Source: Acidobacteriota bacterium
GTDB taxonomy: Bacteria; Acidobacteriota; Blastocatellia; Pyrinomonadales; Pyrinomonadaceae
Assembly (NCBI GenBank): GCA_019242475.1
Contig: JAFAVK010000102.1
Coordinates: forward strand, 1 to 64,000
Direction: 5' to 3'
Length of the DNA: 64,000 nt
Of the stretch, positions 28,364 to 37,464 are shown piece by piece. The translations under genes and the position numbers were made by a program. Below the pieces are notes generated by a model. That model was given only the letters and a program-made list of their open reading frames with translations, made no database searches and was not told where the DNA came from. Position 1 is the stretch's first letter; every line of letters starts with the position of its first letter.

Positions 28364-29296
28364 ATGGAACGCGTCGTCGAGTGTGTGCCCAACTTCAGCG
28401 AGGGCCGCGACCCGCGCGTCGTCGAGGGTCTGGTCGAAGCGGTCGAGTCCGTCCCGGGCGCGCTCGTCCTCGGCACGCACATCGACCCCGACCACAACCG
28501 CTCCGTCGTCACCTTCGTCGCGCCGCCCGAGACGATTGTTGAAGCAGCGGTGCGCGTCGTCGCGCGCGCGGCCGAGCTGATCGACTTGAGTCGTCACGCC
28601 GGGCAGCACCCGCGCATGGGCGCGTGTGACGTGCTGCCGTTCGTCCCCGTCCGCGGCATGAGCGTCGAGGAGTGCGTCGCGCTCGCGCACGAGGCGGGGC
28701 GCCGCATCTGGGACGAGCTACAGATTCCCGTCTACTTCTACGAGAGCGCGGCGCTGCGGGAGGGGCGGCGCAACCTCGCGGACGTGCGGCGCGGCGGCTT
28801 CGAGCTTCTGCGCGAGCAGATCGCGACGGTGCCGGAGCGCGCGCCCGACGTGGGCGAGCCGCGCGTCCACCCGACCGCGGGCGCCTGCATCGTCGGCGTC
28901 CGGCCGCTGCTCATCGCCTACAACGTGACTCTGAAGACGGGCGACCTCTCGGTCGCGAAGCGCATCGCGCGCGCCGTGCGCGAGCGGGACGGCGGGCTGC
29001 TCCACCTGAAGGCGCTCGGGTTCGAGCTTGCGAGCCGCGGCGTCGTGCAGGTCTCGATGAACCTCACGAGCTACGAGCGGACGAATCTTCATCAAGCCTT
29101 CGAGGCCGTGCGGCGCGAGGCCGAGAAGTTGAACGTCGAGGTGCTCGCCAGCGAGATCGTCGGCCTCGTCCCGCAGGCCGCGCTCTACGCGGCGGCCGCG
29201 CACTTCCTCAAACTCGAAAACTACACGCCCGACGTTGTCCTGGAGAACCGCATCGCCGCCGCGCTCGAAAGGAAGAGGTCGGAGCACTCCGATTAA
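28364..29296 (+). CDS. ftcD: Glutamate formimidoyltransferase
   Basis: A 310-residue enzyme with the family start MERVVECVPNFSEGRDPRVV and later THIDPDHNRSVVTFV, RHAGQHPRMGACDVLPFVPV and VQVSMNLTSYERT. It transfers the formimino group of N-formimino-L-glutamate to tetrahydrofolate, the last steps of histidine degradation, in the cytoplasm. Length fits the single-domain bacterial form without cyclodeaminase. No other hut genes are in this window. No clear ribosome site is visible before the ATG. Confidence 0.96.
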   Translation: MERVVECVPNFSEGRDPRVVEGLVEAVESVPGALVLGTHIDPDHNRSVVTFVAPPETIVEAAVRVVARAAELIDLSRHAGQHPRMGACDVLPFVPVRGMSVEECVALAHEAGRRIWDELQIPVYFYESAALREGRRNLADVRRGGFELLREQIATVPERAPDVGEPRVHPTAGACIVGVRPLLIAYNVTLKTGDLSVAKRIARAVRERDGGLLHLKALGFELASRGVVQVSMNLTSYERTNLHQAFEAVRREAEKLNVEVLASEIVGLVPQAALYAAAAHFLKLENYTPDVVLENRIAAALERKRSEHSD

Positions 29297-29327
29297 GAGT
29301 TGAAATTTCAAACCTCAGATTTGAAAT
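29297..29327. repeat. Heptad-type repeat between ftcD and ABC permease
   Basis: GTTGAAATTTCAAAC, then CTCAGATTTGAAATTC, repeat a 7-base pattern and are partly self-complementary. This is the same sequence type as at 28303-28339. It lies 14 bases before the permease GTG start. Confidence 0.7.
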
Positions 29328-29340
29328 TCGTATTCTCGCT

Positions 29341-30774
29341 GTGAACCAACTGAGACTCATCGCGGGCGCCTGGGCTCTGGAGGGCAGGCGCTGGGCGCGG
29401 GAGAACCTGTACGCGCTCTTGGTGCTCGGGCCGCTGGTGCTCGGGATGACCTACTTCGGCGTCGGGCGCATGGTGCGCGAGGCCGCGTGGAGCCCGACCG
29501 AGGCGCAGGCGCTCTCGGCCGCGGTCGTGGCGGCGTCGTGCCTGGTCGCGCTCAGCCTCTCGCGCGCGAGCGTCGAGGTCTACCACGTGCGCAGGCCGGA
29601 GTGGGTTCTGGACGCGCTGCCGGTCTCGGCCGCCGTGCAGTTGTCGGCGGCGCTCGCGCGGCGCGCGGGGCACGCGTGTGCGGCGGGCGCGGTCGGGCTC
29701 GTGCTGCGCTGGCTCGCCGGGGGCGAGTTTGGCGCGGGCGTCTTCGGGTCGGCGGCGCTGCTCGTGTGCGTGCTCGCGTCGGGCGAGGTTTTGTCGGCGC
29801 TCGTGTGGGTGCGTTGGTCGCACAGGCGCGGAGTCGTGCGCGCGGCCGCCGTGCTCTTTTCGGTGGCGGCGTGCGCTCTGGCGGCGGGGGCGCTGCTGGC
29901 CCTGGTCGTGAGGCCGGGCGGGGCGGCGTTGTTCGGTCGGACGGCGGTGCTCGTGTGCGGGGCTTTGACGGCCGTCGTGCAGGCCGCGGTCGCCTTCGTC
30001 GTGCACGCGCGCTGGCGGGCGGCGGACGCGGAGTTCGCGACGCGCCTCGGCGCGCGCGAGAGGTGGGGCGCGCTTGTCGAGCGTTTCGCCGGGCGCGCGT
30101 GCAAAGGGCGGGAAGAGTTGGCGGCGCAGCTCGCGCGCGACCTGCGTCTGGTGTTGAGGGGTTTTTCGTCGGCCGTGTACGCGGCGGGGGGCGTGGGCGC
30201 GCTCTTGATAGTGCTGCTGGTCACGCTGCTGCTGGGCGACGTGTTGGCCGAAGGGGAGGCCGGGGGGTTCGGCTCAATGACGTGGCTGCCGGCGGTGCTG
30301 GCGGTGAAGTTCGCGTGCGTGCTGGCGACGGGGGCGCTCTCGGCGCTCGTGCCCGTGCTGGTCGCGCACCAGGAGCCGCACCTCTGGCTCGAACGCTCGG
30401 TCGGCCTGAAGGGCGAGGACGCATGGCGCGCGAAGCTCTACCTCGCGCGCGCGTTGACGGCGCCGGCGGCGGCGGCCGCGTGGGTCGCGGGTGTCGCGTG
30501 CGGGGCGGTGCCGGCCGCGTACGCCCTGCCGCTGCTCGCGGAGTGCGCGTGGCTGTGGTGGCTGGTGAGCACGACGGCGGGCGGGCTCGCCTTCGAGATG
30601 CCGGCGCAGCCAGGGCTTGCGCTCGTCCTCGTGCTCTGCGCGGGGCTCGCGGCCGGGGGTCTGACGGCCTTCCTCTGGCCCATCGGCCTCGCCATCTACG
30701 GCTTCGCCGTGCAACCGCTCTGCATGCGCGGGGCGATGCGCGCCGAGATGCATTTGAGAGGGTTAGACGTTTGA
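29341..30774 (+). CDS. ABC-2-type exporter permease
   Basis: A 477-residue membrane protein with many helices, for example YALLVLGPLVLGMTYFG, VVAASCLVALSLSRAS, VLLVTLLLGDV and ALPLLAECAWLWWLV. The GTG at 29341 begins VNQLRLIAGAWALEGRR. The partner ATPase starts at 30771 and overlaps it. It probably exports lipids or drugs, or acts in heterodimeric export. Family is assigned by neighbour and topology, not by a strong motif. The sequence contains long Ala/Val/Leu-rich segments, as expected for high-GC membrane proteins. Confidence 0.85.
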   Translation: MNQLRLIAGAWALEGRRWARENLYALLVLGPLVLGMTYFGVGRMVREAAWSPTEAQALSAAVVAASCLVALSLSRASVEVYHVRRPEWVLDALPVSAAVQLSAALARRAGHACAAGAVGLVLRWLAGGEFGAGVFGSAALLVCVLASGEVLSALVWVRWSHRRGVVRAAAVLFSVAACALAAGALLALVVRPGGAALFGRTAVLVCGALTAVVQAAVAFVVHARWRAADAEFATRLGARERWGALVERFAGRACKGREELAAQLARDLRLVLRGFSSAVYAAGGVGALLIVLLVTLLLGDVLAEGEAGGFGSMTWLPAVLAVKFACVLATGALSALVPVLVAHQEPHLWLERSVGLKGEDAWRAKLYLARALTAPAAAAAWVAGVACGAVPAAYALPLLAECAWLWWLVSTTAGGLAFEMPAQPGLALVLVLCAGLAAGGLTAFLWPIGLAIYGFAVQPLCMRGAMRAEMHLRGLDV

Positions 30775-31493
30775 GCGGAGAGAGCCTTTTAGTCGTCGAA
30801 GAGGTGGCGAAGCGGTACGGCGAGACGTTGGCCGTGGACGCGTTGAGCTTGCGCGTGGGGGCGGGCGAGGTGTACGCGCTTTTGGGGGCGAACGGGGCGG
30901 GGAAGTCAACGCTGATCAGGATGATGACGGGGCTGTCGGAACCGGACGCGGGCAGCGTCGTTGTCTGCGGCGAGGAGATGCGGAAGCGGCCGCTGGCGGC
31001 GAAGAAGTGCATCGGGTATTTGCCCGAAGAGTTGTACTTCTACCAGCGCCTGACGGGGCGCGAGTACCTGCGCCTGGTCGCGGGGCTGAAGGGCGCGGAC
31101 GAGGCGCGCGTCTCCGAGGAGGTCGAGTTCTTCGAGCTGAGCGCGGTCGAAGCCAAGTGGGTCGGCGGCTACTCGCTCGGCATGAGGAAGAAGCTCGGGC
31201 TCGCGGCCGCCTTCGTCGGCAGTCCAAGGGTGCTCGTCCTCGACGAGCCGCTCAACGGGCTGGACGTGGAGATGATGCGCAAGCTGCGGCTGCGGGTCGG
31301 GCGCGAGCGCGACGCGGGCCGCGCCTTCGTCGTCTCCTCGCACGTCATGAGCTTCGTCGAGCGCGTGGCCGACCGCGCGGGCGTCATGCGCGCGGGGCGC
31401 TTCGTCGCCGAAGGGACGCCCGCCGAACTGCGCCGCCTCGCGGAAATGCCCGACGAGCCGTTCGAGGACGTGTTCTTCCGCCTCGCCAAATAA
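30771..31493 (+). CDS. ABC transporter ATP-binding protein
   Basis: A 240-residue ATPase. Walker A is LLGANGAGKSTLIRMM, the signature motif is the variant YSLGMRKKLG, Walker B is VLVLDEPLNGLD, and the switch His is in VVSSHVMSF. The start is a TTG at 30771 that overlaps the TGA of the permease gene, so translation is coupled. It pairs with the permease to form an ABC-2-type exporter. The CcmA/NatA-like subclass is suggested by SLGMRKK instead of LSGGQ. Confidence 0.95.
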   Translation: MSGESLLVVEEVAKRYGETLAVDALSLRVGAGEVYALLGANGAGKSTLIRMMTGLSEPDAGSVVVCGEEMRKRPLAAKKCIGYLPEELYFYQRLTGREYLRLVAGLKGADEARVSEEVEFFELSAVEAKWVGGYSLGMRKKLGLAAAFVGSPRVLVLDEPLNGLDVEMMRKLRLRVGRERDAGRAFVVSSHVMSFVERVADRAGVMRAGRFVAEGTPAELRRLAEMPDEPFEDVFFRLAK

Positions 31494-31672
31494 CCGGGGT
31501 AGTAGCCCGACCGTGAGGGAGAGCTACCGCCTCTGTCCCCCAACGAACGGAGACGCCGCGGGGGGTTGTGAAGTCGGCGCGCACAGTTGATAATGCACGC
31601 GCCGTTTTGCGAGCGCGGCCACTCTCCCTGACCCAACGGCCGCGCCTGTTGTCTGCCTCCGACTGGATTTCG

Positions 31673-34207
31673 ATGACCCCCTTTGACGAACAGCAGGCGG
31701 GCCGCGAGCCCCTACTCGCGGCGCCCGGCGCAGAGCCCCACCTCGACGGGGCGCACCTCCGCCGCGTCCTCGACGCCATCCCCGCGCCCGTCTCGTACGT
31801 GGACAGGGACTTGCGCTTCCGCTACAACAACCGCGCCTACGACGCCTGGGTCGGCCGCCCGCACGAAGAACTCTACGGCACGCACGTCCGCGAGGTGCTC
31901 GGCGAGAGCGCCTACGCCGAAGTCCTCCCGTACATGCGGGAGGCGCTCGCGGGGCGCGAGGCGCACTTCGAGAGGGAGCTCGAATACCCGGACGGCTCGC
32001 GCCGCTACGTCAACGTCTCCTACGTCCCCGACTTCGACGCCGAGGGGAGCGTGCGCGGGTTCGTCGCCAGCGTCCGCGACCTCACCGGGCGCAGGCTCGC
32101 CGAGGAGTCCGTCCGCTTCCAGGCGCACCTCCTCGACACCGTCGAGCAGGCCGTCATCGCCACCGACCTCGCAGGGCGCATCACCTACTGGAACCACTTC
32201 GCCGAGAAGCTCTACGGCTGGCCCGCCGCCGAGGCCGTCGGCCGCAACATCCTCGAAGTCACGCCGGAGGAGGGCGCGGGCGCGCACGCCGCCGAGATCA
32301 TGTCGAAGCTCGGCGCGGGCGAGACCTGGTCGGGCGAGTTCAACGTGCGGCGGCGCGACGGCTCGTCCTTCCCGGCGTTGGTCACGGACACGCCCATCCA
32401 GGACGCGGCGGGCCGCCTGGTCGGCGTCGTCGGCGTCTCGACCGACCTCACCGAGCGCAAGCGCGGCGAGGCGGCGGTGCACGCGGCCGAGCGGAGTGCC
32501 TTGCGGGAGTACGAGACGCTGCTCCACCGCCTGTCACACCTCGCCGAGTCTTTGGGGACGGCGCGCGACCACCTGACCATCTTCCGCGACCTGCGCGACT
32601 TCGCCGTCGTGAGCGTACCCACCGTGGGCATCTTCATCTCGCTCTACGACGAGGCGCGCGACGTGCGCCTCGCGCAGTACGCGTGGGGCGACGGCGAGGA
32701 GGTGGACGTGTCGCAGCTTCCGCCGATGCCCTGCACCTCCAAGGGGCCGAACAGCCAGGCCGTGCGCACCCGCCAGGTCGTGATTACGAACGACTACTGG
32801 CAACTGAAGCAGACGGGGACGGGGCAGGTCGGCGTCCTCGTCGGGCCGGACAACGGGCTCAGGCCGCAGTCCTCGCTCGTCGTGCCGATGGCGACGATGG
32901 GGCGCATCGTCGGCACGGTCGAGGTGCAGTCCTACGAGAACCACGCCTACCGCGAGGAGCACGTCACGGCGATGAAGATGGCCGCCAACCTCGCCGCCGT
33001 CGCCATCGAGAACATGCGCCTCCTCCAGTTCGAGACGAAGGCGCGCGAGGCCGCCGAGGAGGCGTCGCGGCTGAAGGACGAGTTCCTCGCCACGCTCTCA
33101 CACGAATTGAGAACGCCGCTCACGGCCATCCTCGGCTGGTCGTCGATGCTGCGCGACAACCGGCTCGACGAGAAGACTTTCAAGATGGCCGTCGAGATCG
33201 TCGAGCGCAACGCGCGCACGCAGCAGCAGATCGTGGACGACATCCTCGACGTGTCGCGCATCATCACCGGCCACCTCCGCTTCGACACCGAGCCGACCGA
33301 CCTGCGCGGCGTCGTCGAGGCGGCCGTGGACACCGTGCGCCACGCGGCCGCGGCCAAGAACATAAACTTACGCGCCGAGTTCGAGCCGGGCGTCGGCCCC
33401 GTCATGGGCGACCCGCGCCGCTTGCAGCAGGTGGTCTGGAATCTCCTCTCGAACGCCGTCAAGTTCACGCCCATCGGCGGCGAGGTGCGCGCCTGCGTCG
33501 GGCGCGAGGGCGCGCACGCGCGCATCACCGTCAGCGATAACGGCCCCGGCATCAAGCCCAACTTCCTCCCGTACGTCTTCGACCGCTTCCGACAGGGCGA
33601 CCAGTCCACGACGCGCGTCCACGGCGGGCTGGGGCTGGGTCTGTCAATCGTCCGCCACCTCGTCGAGTTGCACGGCGGCTCGGTGCGCGCCGCGTCGGAT
33701 GGCGACGGGCGCGGCTCGACCTTCACGGTCGAACTCCCCTTACTGCGGAACGCGGATTTCGGATTGCGGAAGGAAGAGGAGGAGGCGGACGCGTTCTCGG
33801 TGGGCCACGCGCAGTCTGCGATCCTCAGCGGCATGAGCGTGCTCGTCGTGGACGACGAGCCGGACGCGCTCGGGTTGTTGAAGACGATGCTTGAGATGAA
33901 AGGGGCGCGCGTGACGGCGGTCGGGTCGGCCGAGGCCGCCTGGGGCGAGCTGGCGGGCGAGTGGCCCGACCTTCTGCTGTGCGACATCGGGATGCCGGAC
34001 GAGGACGGCTACCAGTTCATCCGCCGCGTCCGCGCGCTGGAGACCGAGCGCGGACGGCCGCTCCCCTCGGTCGCGCTCACGGCCTACGCCGGCGAGGCCG
34101 ACCGCGCCCTCGCCCTCGAAGCGGGCTTCCAACTCCACGTCCCCAAACCCGTCGAGCCCGCCGCCCTCGTCAACGTCATCGCCGACCTGGCGGGGAGGAA
34201 GCAGTAA
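31673..34207 (+). CDS. Hybrid histidine kinase (PAS-PAS-GAF-HisKA-HATPase-REC)
   Basis: An 844-residue sensor. Two PAS domains (about 26-140 and 150-265; YVDRDLRFRYNNRAYDAWVG, DLAGRITYWNHFAEKLYGW) are followed by a GAF domain (about 296-452), then HisKA with the phospho-acceptor His in LSHELRTPLTAILGW (about residue 477), HATPase_c (NLLSNAVKFTP, DNGPGIKP, GGLGLGLSIVRHLVELHGGS) and a C-terminal receiver with Asp near residue 771 in LLCDIGMPDEDG. No membrane helix is obvious, so it is likely soluble. The linker near residues 692-701 carries a 7-bp repeat. An upstream in-frame start at 31568 exists but is poorly supported. No output partner is adjacent. Confidence 0.95.
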   Translation: MTPFDEQQAGREPLLAAPGAEPHLDGAHLRRVLDAIPAPVSYVDRDLRFRYNNRAYDAWVGRPHEELYGTHVREVLGESAYAEVLPYMREALAGREAHFERELEYPDGSRRYVNVSYVPDFDAEGSVRGFVASVRDLTGRRLAEESVRFQAHLLDTVEQAVIATDLAGRITYWNHFAEKLYGWPAAEAVGRNILEVTPEEGAGAHAAEIMSKLGAGETWSGEFNVRRRDGSSFPALVTDTPIQDAAGRLVGVVGVSTDLTERKRGEAAVHAAERSALREYETLLHRLSHLAESLGTARDHLTIFRDLRDFAVVSVPTVGIFISLYDEARDVRLAQYAWGDGEEVDVSQLPPMPCTSKGPNSQAVRTRQVVITNDYWQLKQTGTGQVGVLVGPDNGLRPQSSLVVPMATMGRIVGTVEVQSYENHAYREEHVTAMKMAANLAAVAIENMRLLQFETKAREAAEEASRLKDEFLATLSHELRTPLTAILGWSSMLRDNRLDEKTFKMAVEIVERNARTQQQIVDDILDVSRIITGHLRFDTEPTDLRGVVEAAVDTVRHAAAAKNINLRAEFEPGVGPVMGDPRRLQQVVWNLLSNAVKFTPIGGEVRACVGREGAHARITVSDNGPGIKPNFLPYVFDRFRQGDQSTTRVHGGLGLGLSIVRHLVELHGGSVRAASDGDGRGSTFTVELPLLRNADFGLRKEEEEADAFSVGHAQSAILSGMSVLVVDDEPDALGLLKTMLEMKGARVTAVGSAEAAWGELAGEWPDLLLCDIGMPDEDGYQFIRRVRALETERGRPLPSVALTAYAGEADRALALEAGFQLHVPKPVEPAALVNVIADLAGRKQ
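33748..33776 (+). repeat. Heptad repeat inside histidine-kinase linker
   Basis: Within the coding sequence, consecutive blocks CGGAACG, CGGATTT, CGGATTG, CGGAAGG give a 7-bp period. They are translated in frame as NADFGLRKE in the linker between the HATPase domain and the receiver. Seven is not a multiple of three, so in-frame tolerance depends on the total length. Confidence 0.65.
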
Positions 34208-34328
34208 AGGCAAAAGGCAAGAGGCAAAAATTTAAGACGATAAGAAGCGCGGCCTTCATCCTTTGAAGATGAGGCCGCGCCGCCTTTATGCCTTCACTTT
34301 TGCCTTTTGCCTCTTGCCCTTTGCCTTT
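34208..34328. repeat. Heptad-repeat hairpin cassette between convergent genes
   Basis: Left arm: AGGCAAA/AGGCAAG/AGGCAAA tandem blocks directly after the kinase stop (34208-34230). Centre: a GC-rich stem GCGCGGCC-TTCATC with GATGA-GGCCGCGC (34247-34280). Right arm: the reverse complement of the left blocks (TTTTGCC/TTTTGCC/TCTTGCC) at about 34297-34328, ending just before the pepP stop codon. The whole can fold as one long hairpin and should terminate both genes. Confidence 0.85.
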
Positions 34329-34329
34329 C

Positions 34330-35631
34330 TCACCGCGCCATCAACGCCTCAATCTCCTCGACCTGCTTCGGCGCCTTGTCGGTGAGCACTTCGAAGCCTT
34401 CGGCCGTGACGAGCACGTCGTCTTCGATACGGACGCCGATGCCGCGGTACTGGTCGGGGATCGCTTCGGCGTCCTCGGCGATGTAGAGGCCGGGCTCGAC
34501 GGTCATGACGATGCCGGGCTCGACGGGGCGGGGCTGGCCGTCCAGGTGGTAGGCGCCCGCGTCGTGCACGTCCATGCCGAGGTAGTGGCCGAGGCGGTGC
34601 ATGTAGAACTTCTTGTACTGCTCCTCCTCGACGAGCTTCGGCACTTCGCCTTTCAACAGCCCGAGCCTGACCATGCCCTCGGTCAGAATCTCGACCGAGC
34701 GCTGGTGCATCTCGTCGAGCGTGACGCCGGGCCTGATCATGCGGATGCACTCCTCCTGACAGTCGAGCACGAGTTGGTAGATGTCGCGCTGCGCGTCCGT
34801 GAAGCGACCCGAGACGGGGAAGGTGCGCGTGATGTCGGAGGCGAAGCCCTCGTACTCGGCGCCGGCGTCGATGAGGAGCAGGTCGCCGTCCTTCAGCTCG
34901 GCGTCGTTGTCCACGTAGTGGAGGATGGTCGCGTTGGCGCCCGAGCCGACGATGGAATTGTAGGCGGGCGCGGCCGAGCCGTTGCGGCGGAAGACGTACT
35001 CGATGAGGGCGTCCAGCTCGTACTCCCTCATGCCGGGCCGGGCTGACGCCATCGCCTCGCGGTGCGCCTCGGCGGCGATGTCGGCCGAGCGGCGCATGAG
35101 TTTGATTTCGTCTGCTGACTTGATGAGGCGCATCTCGTGGATGAGCACGCCGGGGTCGATGACGGCCTGCGGCGGCCTGACCCCTTTGCGCCCCATCGTG
35201 CGCATGCGCGCGAGCTGGCGGATGAGCGTCTGGTCGAGTTCGGCGTGGCCGTTGCCGAGGCGGTAGTAGAGGTGGCGCGCGCCGTCGAGCAGCTCGGTGA
35301 GCTTGGCTTCGAACTCTTCGACGGGGAAAGCCTCGTCGGCGCCGTAAGCCTCCTTCGCGCCCTCGACGCCCGCGCGCCGCCCGTTCCAAATCTCCTTCTC
35401 GCGGTCGCGCGGCCGGACGAAGAGCGTGAAGGGCTTCTCGCGCCCGGGCGCGACGACCGCCAGGGCGTCCGGCTCGCGGAAGCCGGTCAGGTAGTAGAAG
35501 TCCGAGTCCTGCCGGAAGCGGTACTCGGTGTCGTGCGAGCGCGTCACCTCGCGCGCCGCCGGGATGATGGCGACGGAGCCCGGCTCCATCCGCCGCATGA
35601 ACTCCGCGAGCTGCGGTCTGGTCATCTTCAA
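34330..35631 (-). CDS. pepP: Xaa-Pro aminopeptidase (M24B)
   Basis: A 433-residue metallopeptidase. The N-terminal domain (1-170) is creatinase-like; the C-terminal pita-bread domain contains the metal ligands Asp in LLLIDAGAEYEG, Asp in ASDITRTFPV, His in MHRLGHYLGMDVHD, Glu in MTVEPGLYIA and Glu in RIEDDVLVT. It removes N-terminal residues before proline in the cytosol. AGAGG lies upstream of the ATG. It diverges from the aldehyde dehydrogenase across about 130 bases. Confidence 0.95.
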   Translation of the reverse strand: MKMTRPQLAEFMRRMEPGSVAIIPAAREVTRSHDTEYRFRQDSDFYYLTGFREPDALAVVAPGREKPFTLFVRPRDREKEIWNGRRAGVEGAKEAYGADEAFPVEEFEAKLTELLDGARHLYYRLGNGHAELDQTLIRQLARMRTMGRKGVRPPQAVIDPGVLIHEMRLIKSADEIKLMRRSADIAAEAHREAMASARPGMREYELDALIEYVFRRNGSAAPAYNSIVGSGANATILHYVDNDAELKDGDLLLIDAGAEYEGFASDITRTFPVSGRFTDAQRDIYQLVLDCQEECIRMIRPGVTLDEMHQRSVEILTEGMVRLGLLKGEVPKLVEEEQYKKFYMHRLGHYLGMDVHDAGAYHLDGQPRPVEPGIVMTVEPGLYIAEDAEAIPDQYRGIGVRIEDDVLVTAEGFEVLTDKAPKQVEEIEALMAR

Positions 35632-35758
35632 CCTCTCAACGTGGACTGTCTCACGCCCGATTCTAACCGACCCGCGCGGCAGCGCGGAAACGTAGAGACC
35701 CGGGCGAGACTTTCAAACCCCCGCACCTTCGCGCGATAATCCCCACGAGGCAAATCGA

Positions 35759-37360
35759 ATGGCGACCCAAATCACACAGACCGCAACCAACGTCGTGCAG
35801 ACTGAGCCCGCGCGCGAAGTCGTCTCTTACGACCCGGCGACGGGCGAGGAGATCGGGCGCGTCCCTTTGCGTTCGGCCGAGGAAGTTAAAGCGGCGGTGG
35901 CGCGCGCACGCGAGGCGCAGAGGGGTTGGGGCGCGTTGTCATTCAGGGAGCGCGCGCGGGTCTTGATGCGCGCGCGGGCGCTCGTGCTCGAAGAGATGGA
36001 CGGGGTCGCCGAACTCATCGCGCGCGAGTCGGGCAAGCCCGCGGCCGAGGCGCTGGCGATGGAGATTGTGCCGACGCTCGACCTGATGCAGTTCTTCGCG
36101 CGCAAGTCCGAAAAGATGCTCCGGCCGGAGAAGATAGACATCGGCCTTTATCGTTTCTTAGGCCGCACGTCCTTCATCGAATACCGCCCGCTCGGCGTGG
36201 TCGGCATCATCTCGCCGTGGAACTTCCCCTGGGCGACGCCCCTGGGCGAGGTCTCGATGGCGCTCATGGCCGGCAACTCGGTCGTGCTCAAGCCGAGCGA
36301 GCTGACGCCGCTCGTCGGCCTCAAGGTCGGGGAGGTGTTCGCGCGCGCCGGTCTGCCCGAAGGCTTGCTTGAGGTCTTGACCGGCGACGGCTCGACCGGC
36401 GCGGCGCTCGTCGAGGCGGGCGTCGATAAGGTCATGTTCACGGGCAGCGTGCCGACGGGCAGACGCGTGGCCGAGGCGGCGGCGAGAAAGTTACTTCCCG
36501 TCGTCCTCGAACTCGGCGGCAAAGACCCGATGATCGTGTTTGAAGACGCAGACCTCTCGGCCGCTTCGGAGGCGGCCGTGTGGGGCGCGTTCGCCAACTC
36601 GGGCCAAGCGTGTGCCTCGGTCGAGCGCTGCTACGTCCACGAGCGCGTGGCCGAAGAGTTCACGCGCCGGGTCGTCGAGAAGGCGAAGGCGCTGCGGCAG
36701 GAGCCGGGCGCGGCGTGCGACCTCGGCTCGATGTCGAGCGAGCGGCAGCTCCGCACGGTCGAAGAGCACGTCAAAGACGCGGTCGGGCGCGGCGCGCGCG
36801 TACTCGCGGGCGGCGGCCGTGCGAAGGGCTGTTCCGAGCGCGGCTGGTTCCACGAGCCGACCGTGCTCGACAGAGTTGACCACTCGATGACCGTGATGCG
36901 TGAGGAGACCTTCGGCCCGGTGCTGCCCCTCATGACCTTCCGCGAAGAGGGGGAGGCCGTCCGGCTCGCCAACGACAGCGAGTTCGGCCTGACGGCGAGC
37001 GTCTGGACGCGGGATTTAAAAAGAGGCCGCCGCGTCGCTTCAAAGATTGAGGCCGGCACCGTCATGGTCAACGAGGTGCTCTACACCCACGGCATCGCGC
37101 AGACGCCCTGGGGCGGCGTCAAGCAGAGCGGCCTCGGGCACACGCACGGCCGCCTCGGACTCCTTGAGATGGTCGCGCCGCACCACGTCCACGTCAACCG
37201 CCTCGCCTTCCTGCAAGACGTCTGGTGGTTCGCCTACACGCCCGGCGCGGCCGCGCTCTTCCGCTCGCTCGCGCGGCGCTTCGCCACCGGCTCTCTGCTG
37301 CAAACCCTCCTCATCTCGCCGCAGATGCTCGCGCGCTACCGCGAGCGGCGTAAGCGATAA
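35759..37360 (+). CDS. NAD(P)-dependent aldehyde dehydrogenase with C-terminal extension
   Basis: A 533-residue enzyme. Conserved parts are GIISPWNFPWATPLGEVSMA, the Glu in VLELGGKDPMIVFEDAD, the catalytic Cys in ANSGQACASVERCY, and EETFGPVLPLMTF. It oxidises an aldehyde to the acid. Most of the family ends soon after GGVKQSGLGHTHGRLGLLEM; here about 60 further residues (including AFLQDVWWFAYTPGAAALFR and LLISPQMLARY) form a hydrophobic or amphipathic tail that may bind membrane. That tail resembles membrane-associated acidobacterial ALDHs, but this is inference. Substrate unknown. Confidence 0.95.
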   Translation: MATQITQTATNVVQTEPAREVVSYDPATGEEIGRVPLRSAEEVKAAVARAREAQRGWGALSFRERARVLMRARALVLEEMDGVAELIARESGKPAAEALAMEIVPTLDLMQFFARKSEKMLRPEKIDIGLYRFLGRTSFIEYRPLGVVGIISPWNFPWATPLGEVSMALMAGNSVVLKPSELTPLVGLKVGEVFARAGLPEGLLEVLTGDGSTGAALVEAGVDKVMFTGSVPTGRRVAEAAARKLLPVVLELGGKDPMIVFEDADLSAASEAAVWGAFANSGQACASVERCYVHERVAEEFTRRVVEKAKALRQEPGAACDLGSMSSERQLRTVEEHVKDAVGRGARVLAGGGRAKGCSERGWFHEPTVLDRVDHSMTVMREETFGPVLPLMTFREEGEAVRLANDSEFGLTASVWTRDLKRGRRVASKIEAGTVMVNEVLYTHGIAQTPWGGVKQSGLGHTHGRLGLLEMVAPHHVHVNRLAFLQDVWWFAYTPGAAALFRSLARRFATGSLLQTLLISPQMLARYRERRKR

Positions 37361-37464
37361 AGTTTTCCGCGCCGCGGTTGACTCGCGGGCCGAATGGATT
37401 TACAAGCACCTTAGCAGACCGCCCTCGCGCTCTTTAACATTCGACTAGTCGGAGGCCCTTCCCC

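Noticed and set aside
31494..31672. Possible terminator or leader between the ABC ATPase and the histidine kinase
   Set aside because: The best pairing (GGTAG with CTACC) is too short and has no T-run.
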